DNA of 64,000 nucleotides from Lyophyllum atratum. Its lineage: Eukaryota > Basidiomycota > Agaricomycetes > Agaricales > Lyophyllaceae. The stretch covers positions 1,798,001-1,862,000 of the forward strand of contig JACGCN010000008.1 of assembly GCA_014905825.1 (NCBI GenBank), written 5' to 3'. Positions within the stretch are counted from its first letter, which is position 1, and each line of letters begins with the position of its first letter. The notes beneath the pieces were generated by a model. It did no database searches and was not told where the DNA came from. It was given only the letters and a program-made list of their open reading frames with translations. This document shows, piece by piece, positions 11,168 to 22,523 of this stretch. The position numbers and the translations under genes are program-made.

Positions 11168-13545
11168 TCAAGCCAACAAATCGAGCTGCCCTGCAACCTG
11201 CTCGCAGCGCGCCTTCGGTACCCGCAAACGCTTAAGCCACAGTCGAACCTTGAATAGAAGACCAGTGCCGTTCTCGACGTGGCGAGCAACAAACGTTGAG
11301 GGCATCGAGGTACAGGCGCAATCGGGCGCGGGCGGCGGGGAGTCATCAACAGAGACGGCGGAGTGGCAGGAAGAGACCGGCAAGGTTGGGATTGTAGGTG
11401 TTGGTGGGAGGGCCAGCGTCGAAAGAGACGTGGAAGCCGCATGCCTCGTAGTGTGGGTGCTCCGGGTCTTGCCCCAAGACCTCGGACTGAATACCCGTTG
11501 GAAGAACGCCCTGATCGTAGAAGGCGAATCCTCGGCCTCCTCCTGCTCCTGCTCCACGGTGGGCTCCTCCACGTTCTCTACTTCTCCTTCAACGACATCC
11601 TCGAGACGGATTACACCCGCCATGACGGCATCAGAGGTATAATCAAACGCAGGGTATGGCCCCACACCGTCAAAGGGCACCCCAGGGACGAATTCAGCGG
11701 GCGTCTCATGCAGGACATGCGCTGGCTCCGGGTCAGGGAGCCAGGGTGCGGGGATGGCGCGCTTCTCCATGAGCGGCCAGTTCCTGTAGGGGAGATAGAT
11801 GGTCGATAAGGGTGAAGAATGAAGAAAAGGAAGATGTGCGTACACTCCCTCGAAGAAAGGGTGCTCCTCTAGCTCTGTGAGGCGTAGCCGGTCTTCGGGA
11901 TCTTTCTGAAGGAGCTGTATGAAAAGGCGAGAAGGACTATTAATTGAATGGTATGTCAATATGAAGGTGAGATCACTGACCTGGGTAAGAAAGTCCTGGG
12001 ACGCTTCGTCAACGTCGTCTTCCGGCAAGAGGGAGATATCGGAGTTCAGGATCTCGCTTTTCAGATCCTCGAGACTCTCAGACTCTGTATCGAAGGGCGG
12101 CTGTGAGTAATGAAGGTAAGTCGCGTCATTATGTAACAAAGAGATCGCGCAGCAACTGACCCTGCCCGTGAGCATCATAAACAAGCACACAGATAGCGCC
12201 CATATGTCGACACCGAAGGAGTACCATTCCCCCTTCAGAATCTCCGGCGAAAGATGCAAACCCGTCCCACACCTCGCGATAAGCGTGAACAACAAGTTGG
12301 GGTCATTCCCCTCGCGACGTCGTGTCGTAGGTGAGACAACGTCTCCGCGAGAATAGGGCCAGAACGGCTGGAACACCCTCTCAGCCAAGGTGGGCTTGGC
12401 GCGGAAGTCGCGGGCAAGTCCAAAATCGCAAAGGACGACGTGTCCGTCGCGGTCGAGGAGCATGTTCGCGGGTTTGACGTCGCGATGGATTATGCCCTGA
12501 GAGTGGAGGTAGGTGAGGGCAAGGTACTTTTGGGGTTAAAGGTTAGGATCTATAAGGACGGAAAAGGGAGTCTGGCTTACGCCTTCGATGAAATAAAAGC
12601 GAGCCCGAGCTTTGGAAAACTTGTCGCATCTGATGATCTCACTCTCGAGATCGGTCGGGTGGAGTGGCTGCACGAGGGAAAGGTCAGCACGAGTACGAGG
12701 GCGATGAAGGGAAAGGGACAGACCATGGCAAAGTAGAAATTCTTCGTGTCATAGAACGATGCGTCCAAGGAGAGAAGGAAGAGCGCGCTCCCCACGCTTC
12801 GCAGCACTGCCTGTTCTTCGAGGAGCCCCGCTATTTGACCAGCGACCATATTGGCGTTTGGGATGACCTTGAGCGCCCTCCGCTCCTTGGTGACTTTGTC
12901 CCTGACCAAGTGGACCTGCCCGCTAGAACCCATGCCGAGGACCTTGATGAACTTGAGGTCCTTTAGAGTCATGACACGAGAGGAGGGCGCTTGGGAGGGG
13001 GTAACTATCGCGGGCGGTTCGTTGTACGTAACAGCGAGAGGCAAGGGCTCTTCCTTCTCGACTGGGGCCTCGAGGACGTTGGTCGGAAGGGGCGAAGGCA
13101 AAAGGAGGGGCTTCATCGCGGCTGGGAAACCGATAATGGTGACCTTGGTGACTTCAATCACCTAAGAATTGTGAAGAGACGTTGGACGTAAGTGAAACAT
13201 GAGTGTGCAATGCGACGCACAAAGTTGTTCAGCCCAAAGACCATGTTCTGGCGGACGTCCAATACGCTAGGGTCATGGAAAGCATCCAGCAGGTTTACTT
13301 TAACCTCTGCTTCTTGCTTCAGAGGGTGTCAATAGTGGGAACAGGAAGTATGGGGATTATACGTACAGGTGAGGTGGCGATAGGGGCTTCGACACTCTCA
13401 ACCTTGACGAGTGCCTCGGAGTCCTCCGACGACGCCTGTGAAAGCATGAAATCGTTGTTTATTAGAGAGAGGCATGAGATATCACCTTCTTGATGGTCTT
13501 GTTGACAAGTACACGGAAAGAGATGCGAGCGGTGAAGAAGGACAT
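11168..13545 (-). CDS. AGC-like serine/threonine protein kinase
   Basis: Nine exons: 13545-13486, 13435-13367, 13304-13221, 13161-12724, 12667-12581, 12526-12161, 12100-11981, 11914-11844 and 11783-11168, giving 636 aa with phase kept throughout. The kinase domain starts near residue 137: Gly loop GMGSSG (about 147), ALKVI Lys (about 169), HRDVKPANM (about 260), DFG (about 280), SPE (about 339), and [20 protein letters not shown] as in AGC kinases. Three things are odd. The first is a short acidic N-terminal region spread over four small exons. The second is about 57 residues between DFG and SPE, roughly double the usual length, containing a Pro/Trp- and Arg-rich insert. The third is a C-tail with an acidic stretch and no recognisable hydrophobic motif. 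All catalytic residues are present. Three 3' introns are multiples of three and open, so retained forms would stay in frame. Confidence 0.85.
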
Positions 13546-14449
13546 CGTGCTGAATGTGGATACGAAAGAGCGTGGTGACGATAGAGGACGTGGTAACGCA
13601 AGCGACTTCGAGTGAAGGACTGTTCGAGGTTGTAGAAGATGGTAGTCCTGAGTTAGGGGGCTTTTGGAGTGATATCAGAAAAATCGGTCTTGATATACAG
13701 CGATTTCGATTCAGTCTGGGAATGTCATTGTGGCATGTCTTGATCTGCTGAATAGGGGCATCCATGAGAATTTCAAGCAAGAAGAGAGCAAAAAGAAAAT
13801 CGTTAATGGCTTCCTGTGGTAATGGTCGTGGTAGCGGTGAGAAGAAGATGGCGGAGTTGTTGTTGACTCGGAAGAAACGACGCGTCGCGTCGACACGTGA
13901 TCATCACAACCTGTTCTTGCCCTCGACGTCCACTCGAGTCTGCATGCTTCTAAAGCATGAAATCCTTCTCGCGATCTATGAAATTCCAGCAAATTCGAAG
14001 GAAATGGTTAATGAGCAGTAACGGGAGTCGTGAAATACCGCTGAAGTCAGGTCGCTTCTGCAGGCCTCCACGTCGCGAGCATCAGCTCTACGTGCTCTGG
14101 TCATTACAAGTTCCAGTTTCAGCAGCATAACTGGTGCTGTTTAATTACGATGCTCTTTCTCCGTTGTTGGCTGACAGAGTCGGTATCTAGGCGAACTTTA
14201 ATGTTCAGTTTACGGCTCGGAACTGCATGATCCCAATAGCGCAACCGCTGACTGGACGTAAATCGGGCGTAGTTCTGGATTCCAAGACCTAAATCGTTCA
14301 AATATCGGTGTTGAAGCAGAGAAGTAATGAAGGTTTCCAGTCTTCCCTCTTCGCTGTTCATTCCTTCGTCGCCACCTTCATTATCATCAAAGCAGACCTC
14401 ACTGCCCTCGCGCAATTCCATTCGCAGGCGTCCTAGGTATTACAAAATA
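13546..14449. other. Intergenic: kinase promoter and 3' flank of the DUF6535 gene
   Basis: Both neighbours are on the minus strand. A dispersed repeat lies at 13815-13940. The minus-strand frame at 14119-14421 is acidic at its start (DDNEGGDEGMNSEEG) but unrecognised and may be 3' UTR. Confidence 0.45.
13815..13940 (+). repeat. Dispersed repeat, copy 2
   Basis: It aligns colinearly with 8439-8570 (see that entry) and lies upstream of the kinase gene. The core GGTGAGAAGAAGATGGCGGA is identical and the flanks have diverged. Confidence 0.55.
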
Positions 14450-17205
14450 TTAGCCTGTGGGCGCAAGCCTTCGGAACGTGTCAAAGATCTCTTGCTTGAC
14501 CTGCTCGCGATGCTCCTGCGTGGACCAGGCAGCGGGGTCGCTACTTTTCCTATATCTCCCTTCCGACGGATTCTGCTCGAATGCGGAGCAGAGGCTCCTC
14601 CAAGTGTCAAGATCTAGGCGCATTTCAGGCGCGTTGTGAATTATCTCGCCTAGTAGGGCAATGACCAGAGGTCGGAACTCGCAACTGACGCTGCAGAAAG
14701 TGAGTTTTTCCTCCGCTGGATGTATGTACCATCCATTGGTGTCCAGGGCGATGAGCATGAGGTTGACACAAATCTTTAGCAACTTGGGGTACAACGTCAT
14801 TTTATCCGCGTGGCAGTTCTGGAAAATAGACGAAAACAGCTCTTGACAGAGGAAAACGATCCATGTGAGTTGTTGGCGATCGTTGGCGAGCCAGTGGTCC
14901 TTGCTGTAGGTGACGGCTTGCAGAACCAGCTGCATGATCTCGTTTGGTGCGAGTTTCGACAGCCGCGGATTTATTATCCAATGCGCGAGAGCTCCATGCA
15001 AGGGCACTCTGATAGAAGGTTTGTGACGATAATAACGAATACGAAGCAGCAGCGGGGTGTGGTTTTCTCTGCTTGGTGCCGACCACATCTGCAAGATTCT
15101 ATGCACGCTATCGAGCACCCTCGTGGACTGGGATGACATGAGCTCTCCCATTATTGCATGAAGCTCCGTTTTGCGATCTATGCCGTCGGTAAGGCCTAAA
15201 CTTGGGCGCGACTCCAACAACTTTGACAGGAGGACTTCATAGGCGTAGTATAGTACTGGTGACTCGATAGTATACCACAATCGGTTCTCGGGAAGATTAA
15301 GGCCGACGTCCTCGAAGGGCGTCAGCAGCAAAGACAGTATCGGTGCAGCTTGGCTGAGAGCTTCGAACGGGTTGGCACCATTGGTGCGCCACCAGGTGGA
15401 GGTTCCACAACACAGCAGCTGTGCCATAGCCATGGTGAAGTAGGAAGACCATAAATCTGTGGAGTGGTTCCCAGGAGCGGTGAGCAGCAATTCCAGCAAC
15501 TCGATCCTTTCGCTAGACATGTACGTGTAAGCTATGAACTGAGCATTAAACCGTGGTGTAGCGGATGCGCGACGCGTGACTTACTTCGGATTTGCACGTT
15601 GGGATTTTTTGGCGAATTTGAGGCATTGGAGTTGACAAAGAGCGATTTGGAAATACTGGCGGCGACGGCAAGATTGGCACGGTAGGAGACTTCAGAGGAA
15701 AGGAGGTATCTGAATGTTGCCATTTCGTCACTTGACACCTTGATGCAATTCGAGGAGCATCCTATGTTGGTCGCCGATCTTTGCCGCTCTTCAATTACAG
15801 ATTCCACAGCCGCTACCGCTTGATCAAGCACGTCGTCATCGTGGGTAATTTGGATGGTGGAATGAAACGCATGAGATCGGGCCTCTTTACGCAGTTCCGG
15901 GTCGGCTACCATACGAGTTCTAGTTTTACCACTAGGGGTGAAGGATGAGAGCCAGGATGACAGCGTGGACTGGAATGGGGATGTTGAGCGGTAAATACAT
16001 CCGTGTATGACAGTGTACATGGTATAGGCACCGACGGTCACAGCAAAGACGCAAGAAATGATGGCAGCAGCGAGGATGGGCGACAGCGCGATGGTGGCTG
16101 GCAAAGATATGGACATCAGGGTATCAAGTACGCCGACCACGAAAAGTATGACAGGGGGTATCAACAGCTGCGGAAGCACCTCTACAGCAGGTCCAAGCAG
16201 CTTTTCCGTTTTTTCCCATCGTAGATGAAGTTCGGTGAGTTTCCCGTGTGCCTGGGCATGTTGGGAGCGTGAAATCATCGACACATACCCCCGAGTCGTC
16301 ACAGCAAGAGAAGCGATGGAGACCTGTGTATCAACATCTTATCAAGTGTTTTTCTAGCTCTCAATGTCACGACCCACGCTTAAGATTAGTGAGAGAGACC
16401 AGTAGACGCAGAGTCGGATGGAGCTGTGATCAGGCGTGAACGGGACGGCCCTCGTAATGTTCAAGGTGGAGGCATTGGCACCATTGATGATGATGATGAT
16501 CTCAGTCAAGTTCTTGAGAAGTTCGTTCGTTGTCTTCCCTGTATCTTCGGAAAGCGCTGGAAGCGATGCAATGAAGAAAGCGGTGACTACGGCAGAGAAG
16601 AGTGCGATCTGAAGATGAACAGATTCGACGGGTGATTCGGGGCCCGGTAGTCTCTAGGTTGTGAACTCACAAAGACAAGCAACGTATCAAGAGTACCTCG
16701 CCATCTATCCACGTTGGGCTGGATATTTTGCAGATGGGAACGTAACAGAGGTGACCAAGCACTGGAGCTCGTAGCTGCGACAGTACGAATGGGTTGCAGT
16801 GATTGGGCTGCGAATACATACTTTAAGTACCGATAATTTCAAAGGAGTGCTTGGTGGGCGCTTACCAGTTGCCGCGGCCTGTCTATCGTCAATCTTCCGG
16901 AGAACAACGAGCAGATCACGCGTGCCCCGTGTCGACGCATCTTGTAATTGGGTTAACCGGGTTTCCGATTGTATTAAGTTGGGTCAAAGACACCACGTAC
17001 CTGCCATATCCTGCATGACTTTGTTTTGGTGTTGGATGAGATCCGTGAGGGCGGCCAAGGTGCTGAAAAAATTGATTGTCAGTTCGTAGGGATGATAGTC
17101 AGCGCCGATATCGCCACAGATCTGATCATACTTCGACAGCTCAAGCGATGATTCGACTAGACGACCAGACTGCTGGGGGCTTTCGTGGGGAATACGTTCC
17201 GACAT
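14450..17205 (-). CDS. DUF6535 multi-pass membrane protein
   Basis: Six exons: 17205-17001, 16940-16866, 16807-16671, 16608-16378, 16323-15585 and 15531-14450 (822 aa), all joints in phase. The DUF6535 domain is clear: DRWRGTLDTLLVFIALFSAV, VTAFFIASLPALSEDTGKTT, a luminal/extracellular segment with N-glycosylation-like sites, SIRLCVYWSLSLILSVSIAS, and paired helices (LLIPPVILFVVGVLDTLMSI; LAAAIISCVFAVTVGAYTMY). A long soluble C-terminal half follows, mostly helical and Cys/Trp-containing. The family is expanded in mushroom-forming fungi and its function is unknown. A (ATC)n run encodes six isoleucines in exon 4, and length variation there would change a loop before the second helix. Confidence 0.86.
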
Positions 17206-17678
17206 GTCGAAAGAGGATAGGGACAGAGGTTGAACTGCCAGTTCGCAGTATAGGCTTGGCGAAGTAAGATAGGAAGAGTTTAGGGATTACGGCTGTCATG
17301 TTGGGTCTCGGTACTGATGGTCCACACGAGGTTGATTCGTGCAGTATGTCAGGCAGAATATCCTGGATATGTTTAGATAGACCCCAATTTGCTGACCTGG
17401 AAGAGAAGCTGCCGAGGCGCACGGAACCGAACACTCGAGTATGCCGTATTTGGGAATGTTAGAGCCTGTCACCCAGTAAAACGGCTAGAAATCCAATACT
17501 TGCTCAGAGTTGCTCTTGTGCTGCCAACGGTCGCGCCTTGCAGGTTTCACTATTGCTAATTTTGTTTGGCAAAATTTGACAATTGGATTAACTTTAGGGC
17601 TTTCGCATTCTCGTCCACCTTGGTGCGCTTACCATGACATTGGATGCAAGAAAAATAGATCACAAGTCATTAAGCGGA

Positions 17679-17768
17679 TGCATTAAGAGGGAATCGAACC
17701 CCCGGCGGGTCGATGTTGAAAATTCCGATTCATGGCAACGACCCAGGTTACCACTACCCCATTAATGC
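17679..17768 (-). tRNA. tRNA-Gly(GCC) with a 19-nt intron
   Basis: The acceptor stem pairs GCATTAA with TTAATGC. The anticodon stem is GGTCG/CGACC, the loop TTGCCA..T gives anticodon GCC, and the T-arm is GGGGG TTCGATT CCCTC. An intron of about 19 nt lies at the canonical 37/38 position and differs from the 11-nt intron of the two other tRNA-Gly genes here. An oligo-T run follows the 3' end on the minus strand. A discriminator A follows the acceptor stem. Confidence 0.93.
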
Positions 17769-17901
17769 GATACCGTCCATCATTTTACAAGGATCTTCGA
17801 CAGGAACAGCTCATGATGATCGACATCCACTCACGAATTACATGACATTTTACGAAGCAAGCTCAAAGAAGACCAAAATCGTCATTGAAATATAGATGAT
17901 G

Positions 17902-18830
17902 CTATTCTATGGAATTCAAAGCGATCTGTCCAGCAACGATATCACTATCGGCCGCCTTGGTCTCCCGGTTACCAACAGAGACATACAACGTTCCGATCAG
18001 GTCTTTAGGGACGATGACCTTACCGTCCTGGTGGGGAGGACGATCTTCGAGAGACCGCTGAAGAAGCTTCGTATCAGACGTTACAGCCGAGGAATCAAAT
18101 TTGAAGGTGATAGCAGAGCCGGGCAGAGCTTTGGCCTTCAAAGGATGGACGGGGTTCGTAGAGGTGCATGAGGTGATGAAGGCGCCTGCCATGGAAAAAC
18201 TTCGTTGGTGCTAAGGGGAACCTGAATCGTCAGGTTAACATCGTGGATAGCGGTGGTGATGTTGTCTAGATGCTTACACCAAAGTCGCCACTCCGACCTG
18301 AGAACATGCTGACTACAGGTGGGATACGGCAGCTGGCGTGGCAAGCCTCTCTGGCCAGAACAGTGGCGGGAGCAGTGAGATGGTCCTTGTTCGTGATGAA
18401 GCGTGCGGCGCCGCTGTAAGCTGTAATGCCTGTAGGTAGAATTGAGTCTTCTTATGCTGATCAAGCAGAGAAGTAAAAGTCACATACCAACACCTCCAAG
18501 TGCCTGGCTACGGGCTATGAATGGCTTGACATCGGTGTGGGGACTATTAGCATGCATGAGATTTGGTGACGGTGCGCCTGGACGGCCAAGGCGACGTACA
18601 AGCTGTACTGACAAGGCTTAGTCGTCTAAAGCCTGAAGCCTCCGAGAGAAACGCCAGGCGCGTCTTCTCGTGATGGGCGATCTGCGTAAATTGTCCCCGT
18701 ACCAAGGGGAGAACCCGGGATCGGTGGAGGGCGTCTCGTTGAATTCGTCAAGGCCTGCAATGTAGAACACATGTTCGAGATGCTCCAGGGCGAGCGCGAC
18801 AGCACGGGTGACGGCGCCAGTGACATCACC
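17902..18830 (-). pseudogene. Ferritin-like (Rds1-type) gene, broken copy
   Basis: It is colinear with the intact gene at 26621-27863. Matching blocks are VALALEHLEHVFYIAGL; QFTQIAHHEKTRLAFLSEAS, equivalent to the QIAAHEKTHVEFLSS motif; TDVKPFIARSQALGGV; AYSGAARFITNKDHLTAPAT; and a C-terminal block ending DSDIVAGQIALNSIE. Between the FSPWY and QFTQIAHHEK blocks, near 18700, the frame shifts by one base relative to the intact copy. No signal-peptide exon was found upstream. Short introns are still visible. A single-base sequencing error is the main alternative explanation. It lies immediately beyond the tRNA-Gly. Confidence 0.65.
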
Positions 18831-20115
18831 CCTGCAGGAGCTTGTGCGAAGATGATTTGCAGAAGCGAAGAGGTCGACATCGGTTGCGACACGTCGCTGT
18901 CGAGTATGGATATTCGTCCTCCGTGGGAGTGGTATATTGATGGTATTGACGCCGGGATATCAACGGTCCCTCGAGGGTGATGGTTTCAGCGGGTGGCATG
19001 AAATCTTGGTGTGGTGTCGGTGGAGGGAACGTAACATCTATTGATGGTCGTTTTAGAGGATGGGGAGGCGGACGCACTGAGGGATGACTATGATATCCTA
19101 AGCATCATATCGTGATTTATGATAGAATTGGCACGGACCTTGTGCGAAGGCTATCGCCCGATTGGTGTCCTTCTCATTCCCAGCATGTAAGACCAGTCTC
19201 AGGCGGCAAGGAACGACCCATGTAGGCATTTTCATTTAGCCTTGTTCGGCGAAAAGAGGCGAGGAATCTGAATGGGAGAAATGGAGGTCTGGAACACTAT
19301 CCACAGAAATTCAGGCAGGTAACATACCATATTGATGACCCCGGATGGTAAAGGAGCGTCTTAGACCCCTCAAGAAAACAGCACCTCCTGTACAGCGACC
19401 TTCAGCTACTCATGATACTTGTCGGCGCGCGCCTGCCCATACTCTGTAACATACACCCACACCAAATACTTGAGATTTTCTGGATAGGAATACGTCCGTC
19501 GTCGTTCGGATGAAGGCCTCCAGCGTCAGCGGACGATTGTCCTTGTTGTAATATGATCCATAATGCAAGAACTGAGAAGTTGCGGTCGGTGAGGTCAGGG
19601 CCAAGTTGTAAGTTGAACTATGTACGTGGGAATAATTGAGGTTTGCTCGCGCCGAGTGCCGCAGACAAAGCCGATTAACAAAATCTAAGCTCCGATATTC
19701 AACGAAGTGTTTTCTTCATTTCTCTCTGTATATGTGGACTCCTCGCGAGATGTTCTGTTCTCAAGAAACGCTCAGATTCCATCCCACACCAAAACGAACA
19801 CGTCAAACGATGCAGAAGCAACTTTTGGACGATCAATATTCGAATGCGCTGCTCAGGCGACTCAGTGGTGTATACTGGTAGCCACTCACGACATTTCCGG
19901 CTCTGTTCCTAGTCCTTTCTCTCGTCCAGCGTTCAAAACTTGCCGCGTCCACTCTCTGGCAGTCTCTGGCTCCTGGAAGAGCTTTGCCAATCACACTCGA
20001 GGAAGGACGGTATATCCCGGTCCAAAGATACCGGCCCGGTATTTCTCCCACCGCTCACTATGTGAGATCGCCCCTGTCCCAACCTTCCCTCCAACTCTCA
20101 TCACCATCGCGAACA
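18831..20115. other. Intergenic, promoter side of the aldolase
   Basis: I see no gene. It may contain the decayed 5' end of the ferritin-like pseudogene. Confidence 0.45.
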
Positions 20116-21148
20116 ATGGTATCTCCCACCGTCGCGTTCAACAACGTATTCAAAGCAAACAAGACTGCATTTGGAGTTTGGCTCACCACTGGGGGCATCT
20201 TCCATGCTCGGACCGTGGCTCAAGCGAGCCCCCATCTATCGTGGATCATGATTGATTGTGAACATGGGCTCATTCCCCTAGTTCCCGGAGCAGCTGAGAG
20301 TATCGCAGCCATCCACGGCGCGGTTCCCAACGGCGGTCCCAGCGCAATAATTCGAATCCCCGCAACTGGAGTATCTGACAGCACAAGCTGGCAGATTAAG
20401 TATGCATTGGATGCAGGCGCACGCGGCGTGTTAGTCCCTATGGTTGACATCTCACTTTGACATCGTCCTTCCCAAACTGACCAATCGCAGGTTTCGACAG
20501 TTTCCAAAGCCAAAGAAGTCGTGTCGGATAGCCGATTTCCTCCTGCTGGGAGGCGTGGATTTGGCAGCCCGTTTACTCATGGGAATTGGGGTGTCAGCGT
20601 CCCCGAGTACCTGACCACGGCGAATGACAATATTTCTGTCATGGTGCAGATCGAAAATCAAGAAGGCGTACAGAACGTTGAAGGGATCGCGGCCGTCGAT
20701 GGCATTGGTGTGTCTTTATTTGACTTGGTCGCGCGCTTCGTCGAGTAACTCTCTGTGATTTAGACGTATTGTTCATTGGGCCTTACGATCTTTCCATTTC
20801 CCTCGGATATGCTCCCCCAAACCCAGACCCCCACCCCGATGTAGAGAAGATCATCCAGAAAGTTCTTCTAGCCGCACACGGGGCTGGAAAGAAATGGTTC
20901 GTCAAGTCCAGTCATCTATCTGGTCTTGTCACGAGATTGATTTGAAACCATAGCGCCATCTATTGTACCTCTGGAGCACAGTCAGCGAAACGCGCAGCTG
21001 AAGGCTTTGACATGGTGGGTCTCTCATTACGTCCAAGAGTCTGGTCACAGTCTTATGGTCGGATTCTTGACACAAGATCAACGTCACTTCAGATATGGGA
21101 GCGATGTCGGAGGCTATTGCCAAAAACCTTGCAGCTGCTGTCCAGTAG
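20116..21148 (+). CDS. HpcH/HpaI-family aldolase (2-keto-3-deoxy acid type)
   Basis: Five exons: 20116-20442, 20491-20707, 20764-20896, 20954-21014 and 21077-21148 (269 aa, all in phase). The class II metal-dependent fold is marked by FGVWLTTGG, WIMIDCEHG (Glu49/His50), the GARGVLVPMVSTVSKAKEVV strand-helix, RRGFGSP, VQIENQEGV (metal-ligand Glu near 164) and DVLFIGPYDLSISLG. Such enzymes reversibly cleave 2-keto-3-deoxy or 4-hydroxy-2-oxo acids to pyruvate (or a related keto acid) plus an aldehyde. Introns 1 and 3 have weak donors (GTTGAC, GTTCGT) but the joins restore family sequence. The substrate cannot be told from sequence. An in-frame upstream ATG at 19984 lacks family support. Confidence 0.87.
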
Positions 21149-21417
21149 GATCACGAGGCAGAGCTTTTCGTTGTCATCAACTGCTCGTTTAATGAATTAT
21201 TCGAATGGAAAAGAAGGTAAAATCTATGGCATCCGCAGAGATGGTGACCGCGAGTGCGATGTCAATGCTGTGCTGCATCAACGCTCTCGTGAAGACTCTG
21301 ACTCCGCAATGAAGGGCTATCAAGCGTATGGCAGTACATCATTCTCGGAGTTGATGGAGCACAGTAGCTATCCACATCTCTCTTCGTGGGTACTCATCAT
21401 GGGAGAACGAGTAAAAG

Positions 21418-22117
21418 CCCACGGTTTGAGCGAATGCGGTGTCGATCCTAGACTTGAGGGCTGTCGCCTCAGATATCAGATCCGCCTGGGCAGGAACACT
21501 GTAAGCCAAGATGTCGCGAAGGTAGGGATGAGTAGCAAGCGTACAGCTATCTTCACGATCCAAGCGCTCTCGAATTCGGAGAAACTTGGGGCGAGATTAG
21601 AGAAATTTTGTATGATAAGTGTGGGGGTGTTTCCGATGGGAATGGCAGCGAATCGATTCTTTTTGGAGGCTAGGCTGGTGACGGCATGATATATGGGGTG
21701 CTCAAGCGCTTCATAGGAGGTGAGAATTGAACGACAGTCAGCCTCAGATAAGGGCACGGCTGTGACAACCTATTCGTGCCTGGTTCAGACAAGAGAAAGA
21801 CCAAGAATTAAGAACTGCATGCGAAGTATCTTTATATCGGTGGTACCTTTGTCGACGGCAGCGCCCAAGCTCAGTCGTGGCTAGGGACACTCTTCAACGA
21901 CGAGGTGCCATCATTCGGGTAGGGCGAGCTATTGGACTAGGTGCCATATGAGGACCTAAGCCAGAGTTCCGCCAGTGGTCGGGAATGCGGTGATTGAATC
22001 GTCGTAAGCGATAAGTAGGCTGGTCATCTTGGCAATGTCTTGTTTGACATCAGCTACGGTTGAAGGAAGGCTAGGAACGAAGATGGAGGCGAGGAGGAAG
22101 ATACAGGAGAAATGCAT
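21418..22117 (-). pseudogene. Dead hsbA copy
   Basis: Exon 1 reads like the neighbouring hsbA (signal peptide MHFSCIFLLASIFVPSLPS, then TVADVKQDIAKMTSLLIAYD, then PTTGGTLA). It then meets TAG where the intact gene has CAG, and the GTACG splice donor just after is gone. Later blocks survive (LGAAVDKGTTDIK; PLSEADCRSILTSYEALEHP; ATALKSRIDTAFAQ), but the exon joins are lost and the C-terminus runs into unrelated codons. The dead copy lies 0.4 kb from the live copy, in the same orientation, which indicates tandem duplication then decay. Confidence 0.8.
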
Positions 22118-22523
22118 GTCGAGCGATGTTAGCAGGATCGCGTCGTGAAAAGTTGGTGACCGCTACAGACGGCAATTCTATCCAGCTCGTCAGCTGTTTT
22201 GCAATTGTACATTCGTCGCCGTCAGGTGGCGTCGCTGTGTCATTATGAGAGCAAGTTCCTGAACACTTGACTGAGCGTAATGTTCAACGAAGGTCAACAT
22301 AGATGCTAATGAGCTGCAGGCATGGATGAAGATATAAAGTTCCCGAAGTCATCGGCGCTCTCTGTGACGAATATCCCCTCAGGAGGGTGACGGCTTACAA
22401 CCTATGATCCCCGACTCTCGACCGTGAATGACATAGAATTTCCAAATTTCAACCAAAACAAACCGTACAGAAACCTTCCAATGTATGAAAACCTTTCAAA
22501 CCCCACCGACACTTTTAGCACCC

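Noticed and set aside
14119..14421. 100-aa minus-strand frame downstream of the DUF6535 gene
   Set aside because: The gene has a clear stop at 14450 and no splice join connects this frame; no domain seen.
21012..21689. 225-aa plus-strand frame
   Set aside because: It covers the aldolase's last intron and exon and the antisense of the hsbA pseudogene; no domain.
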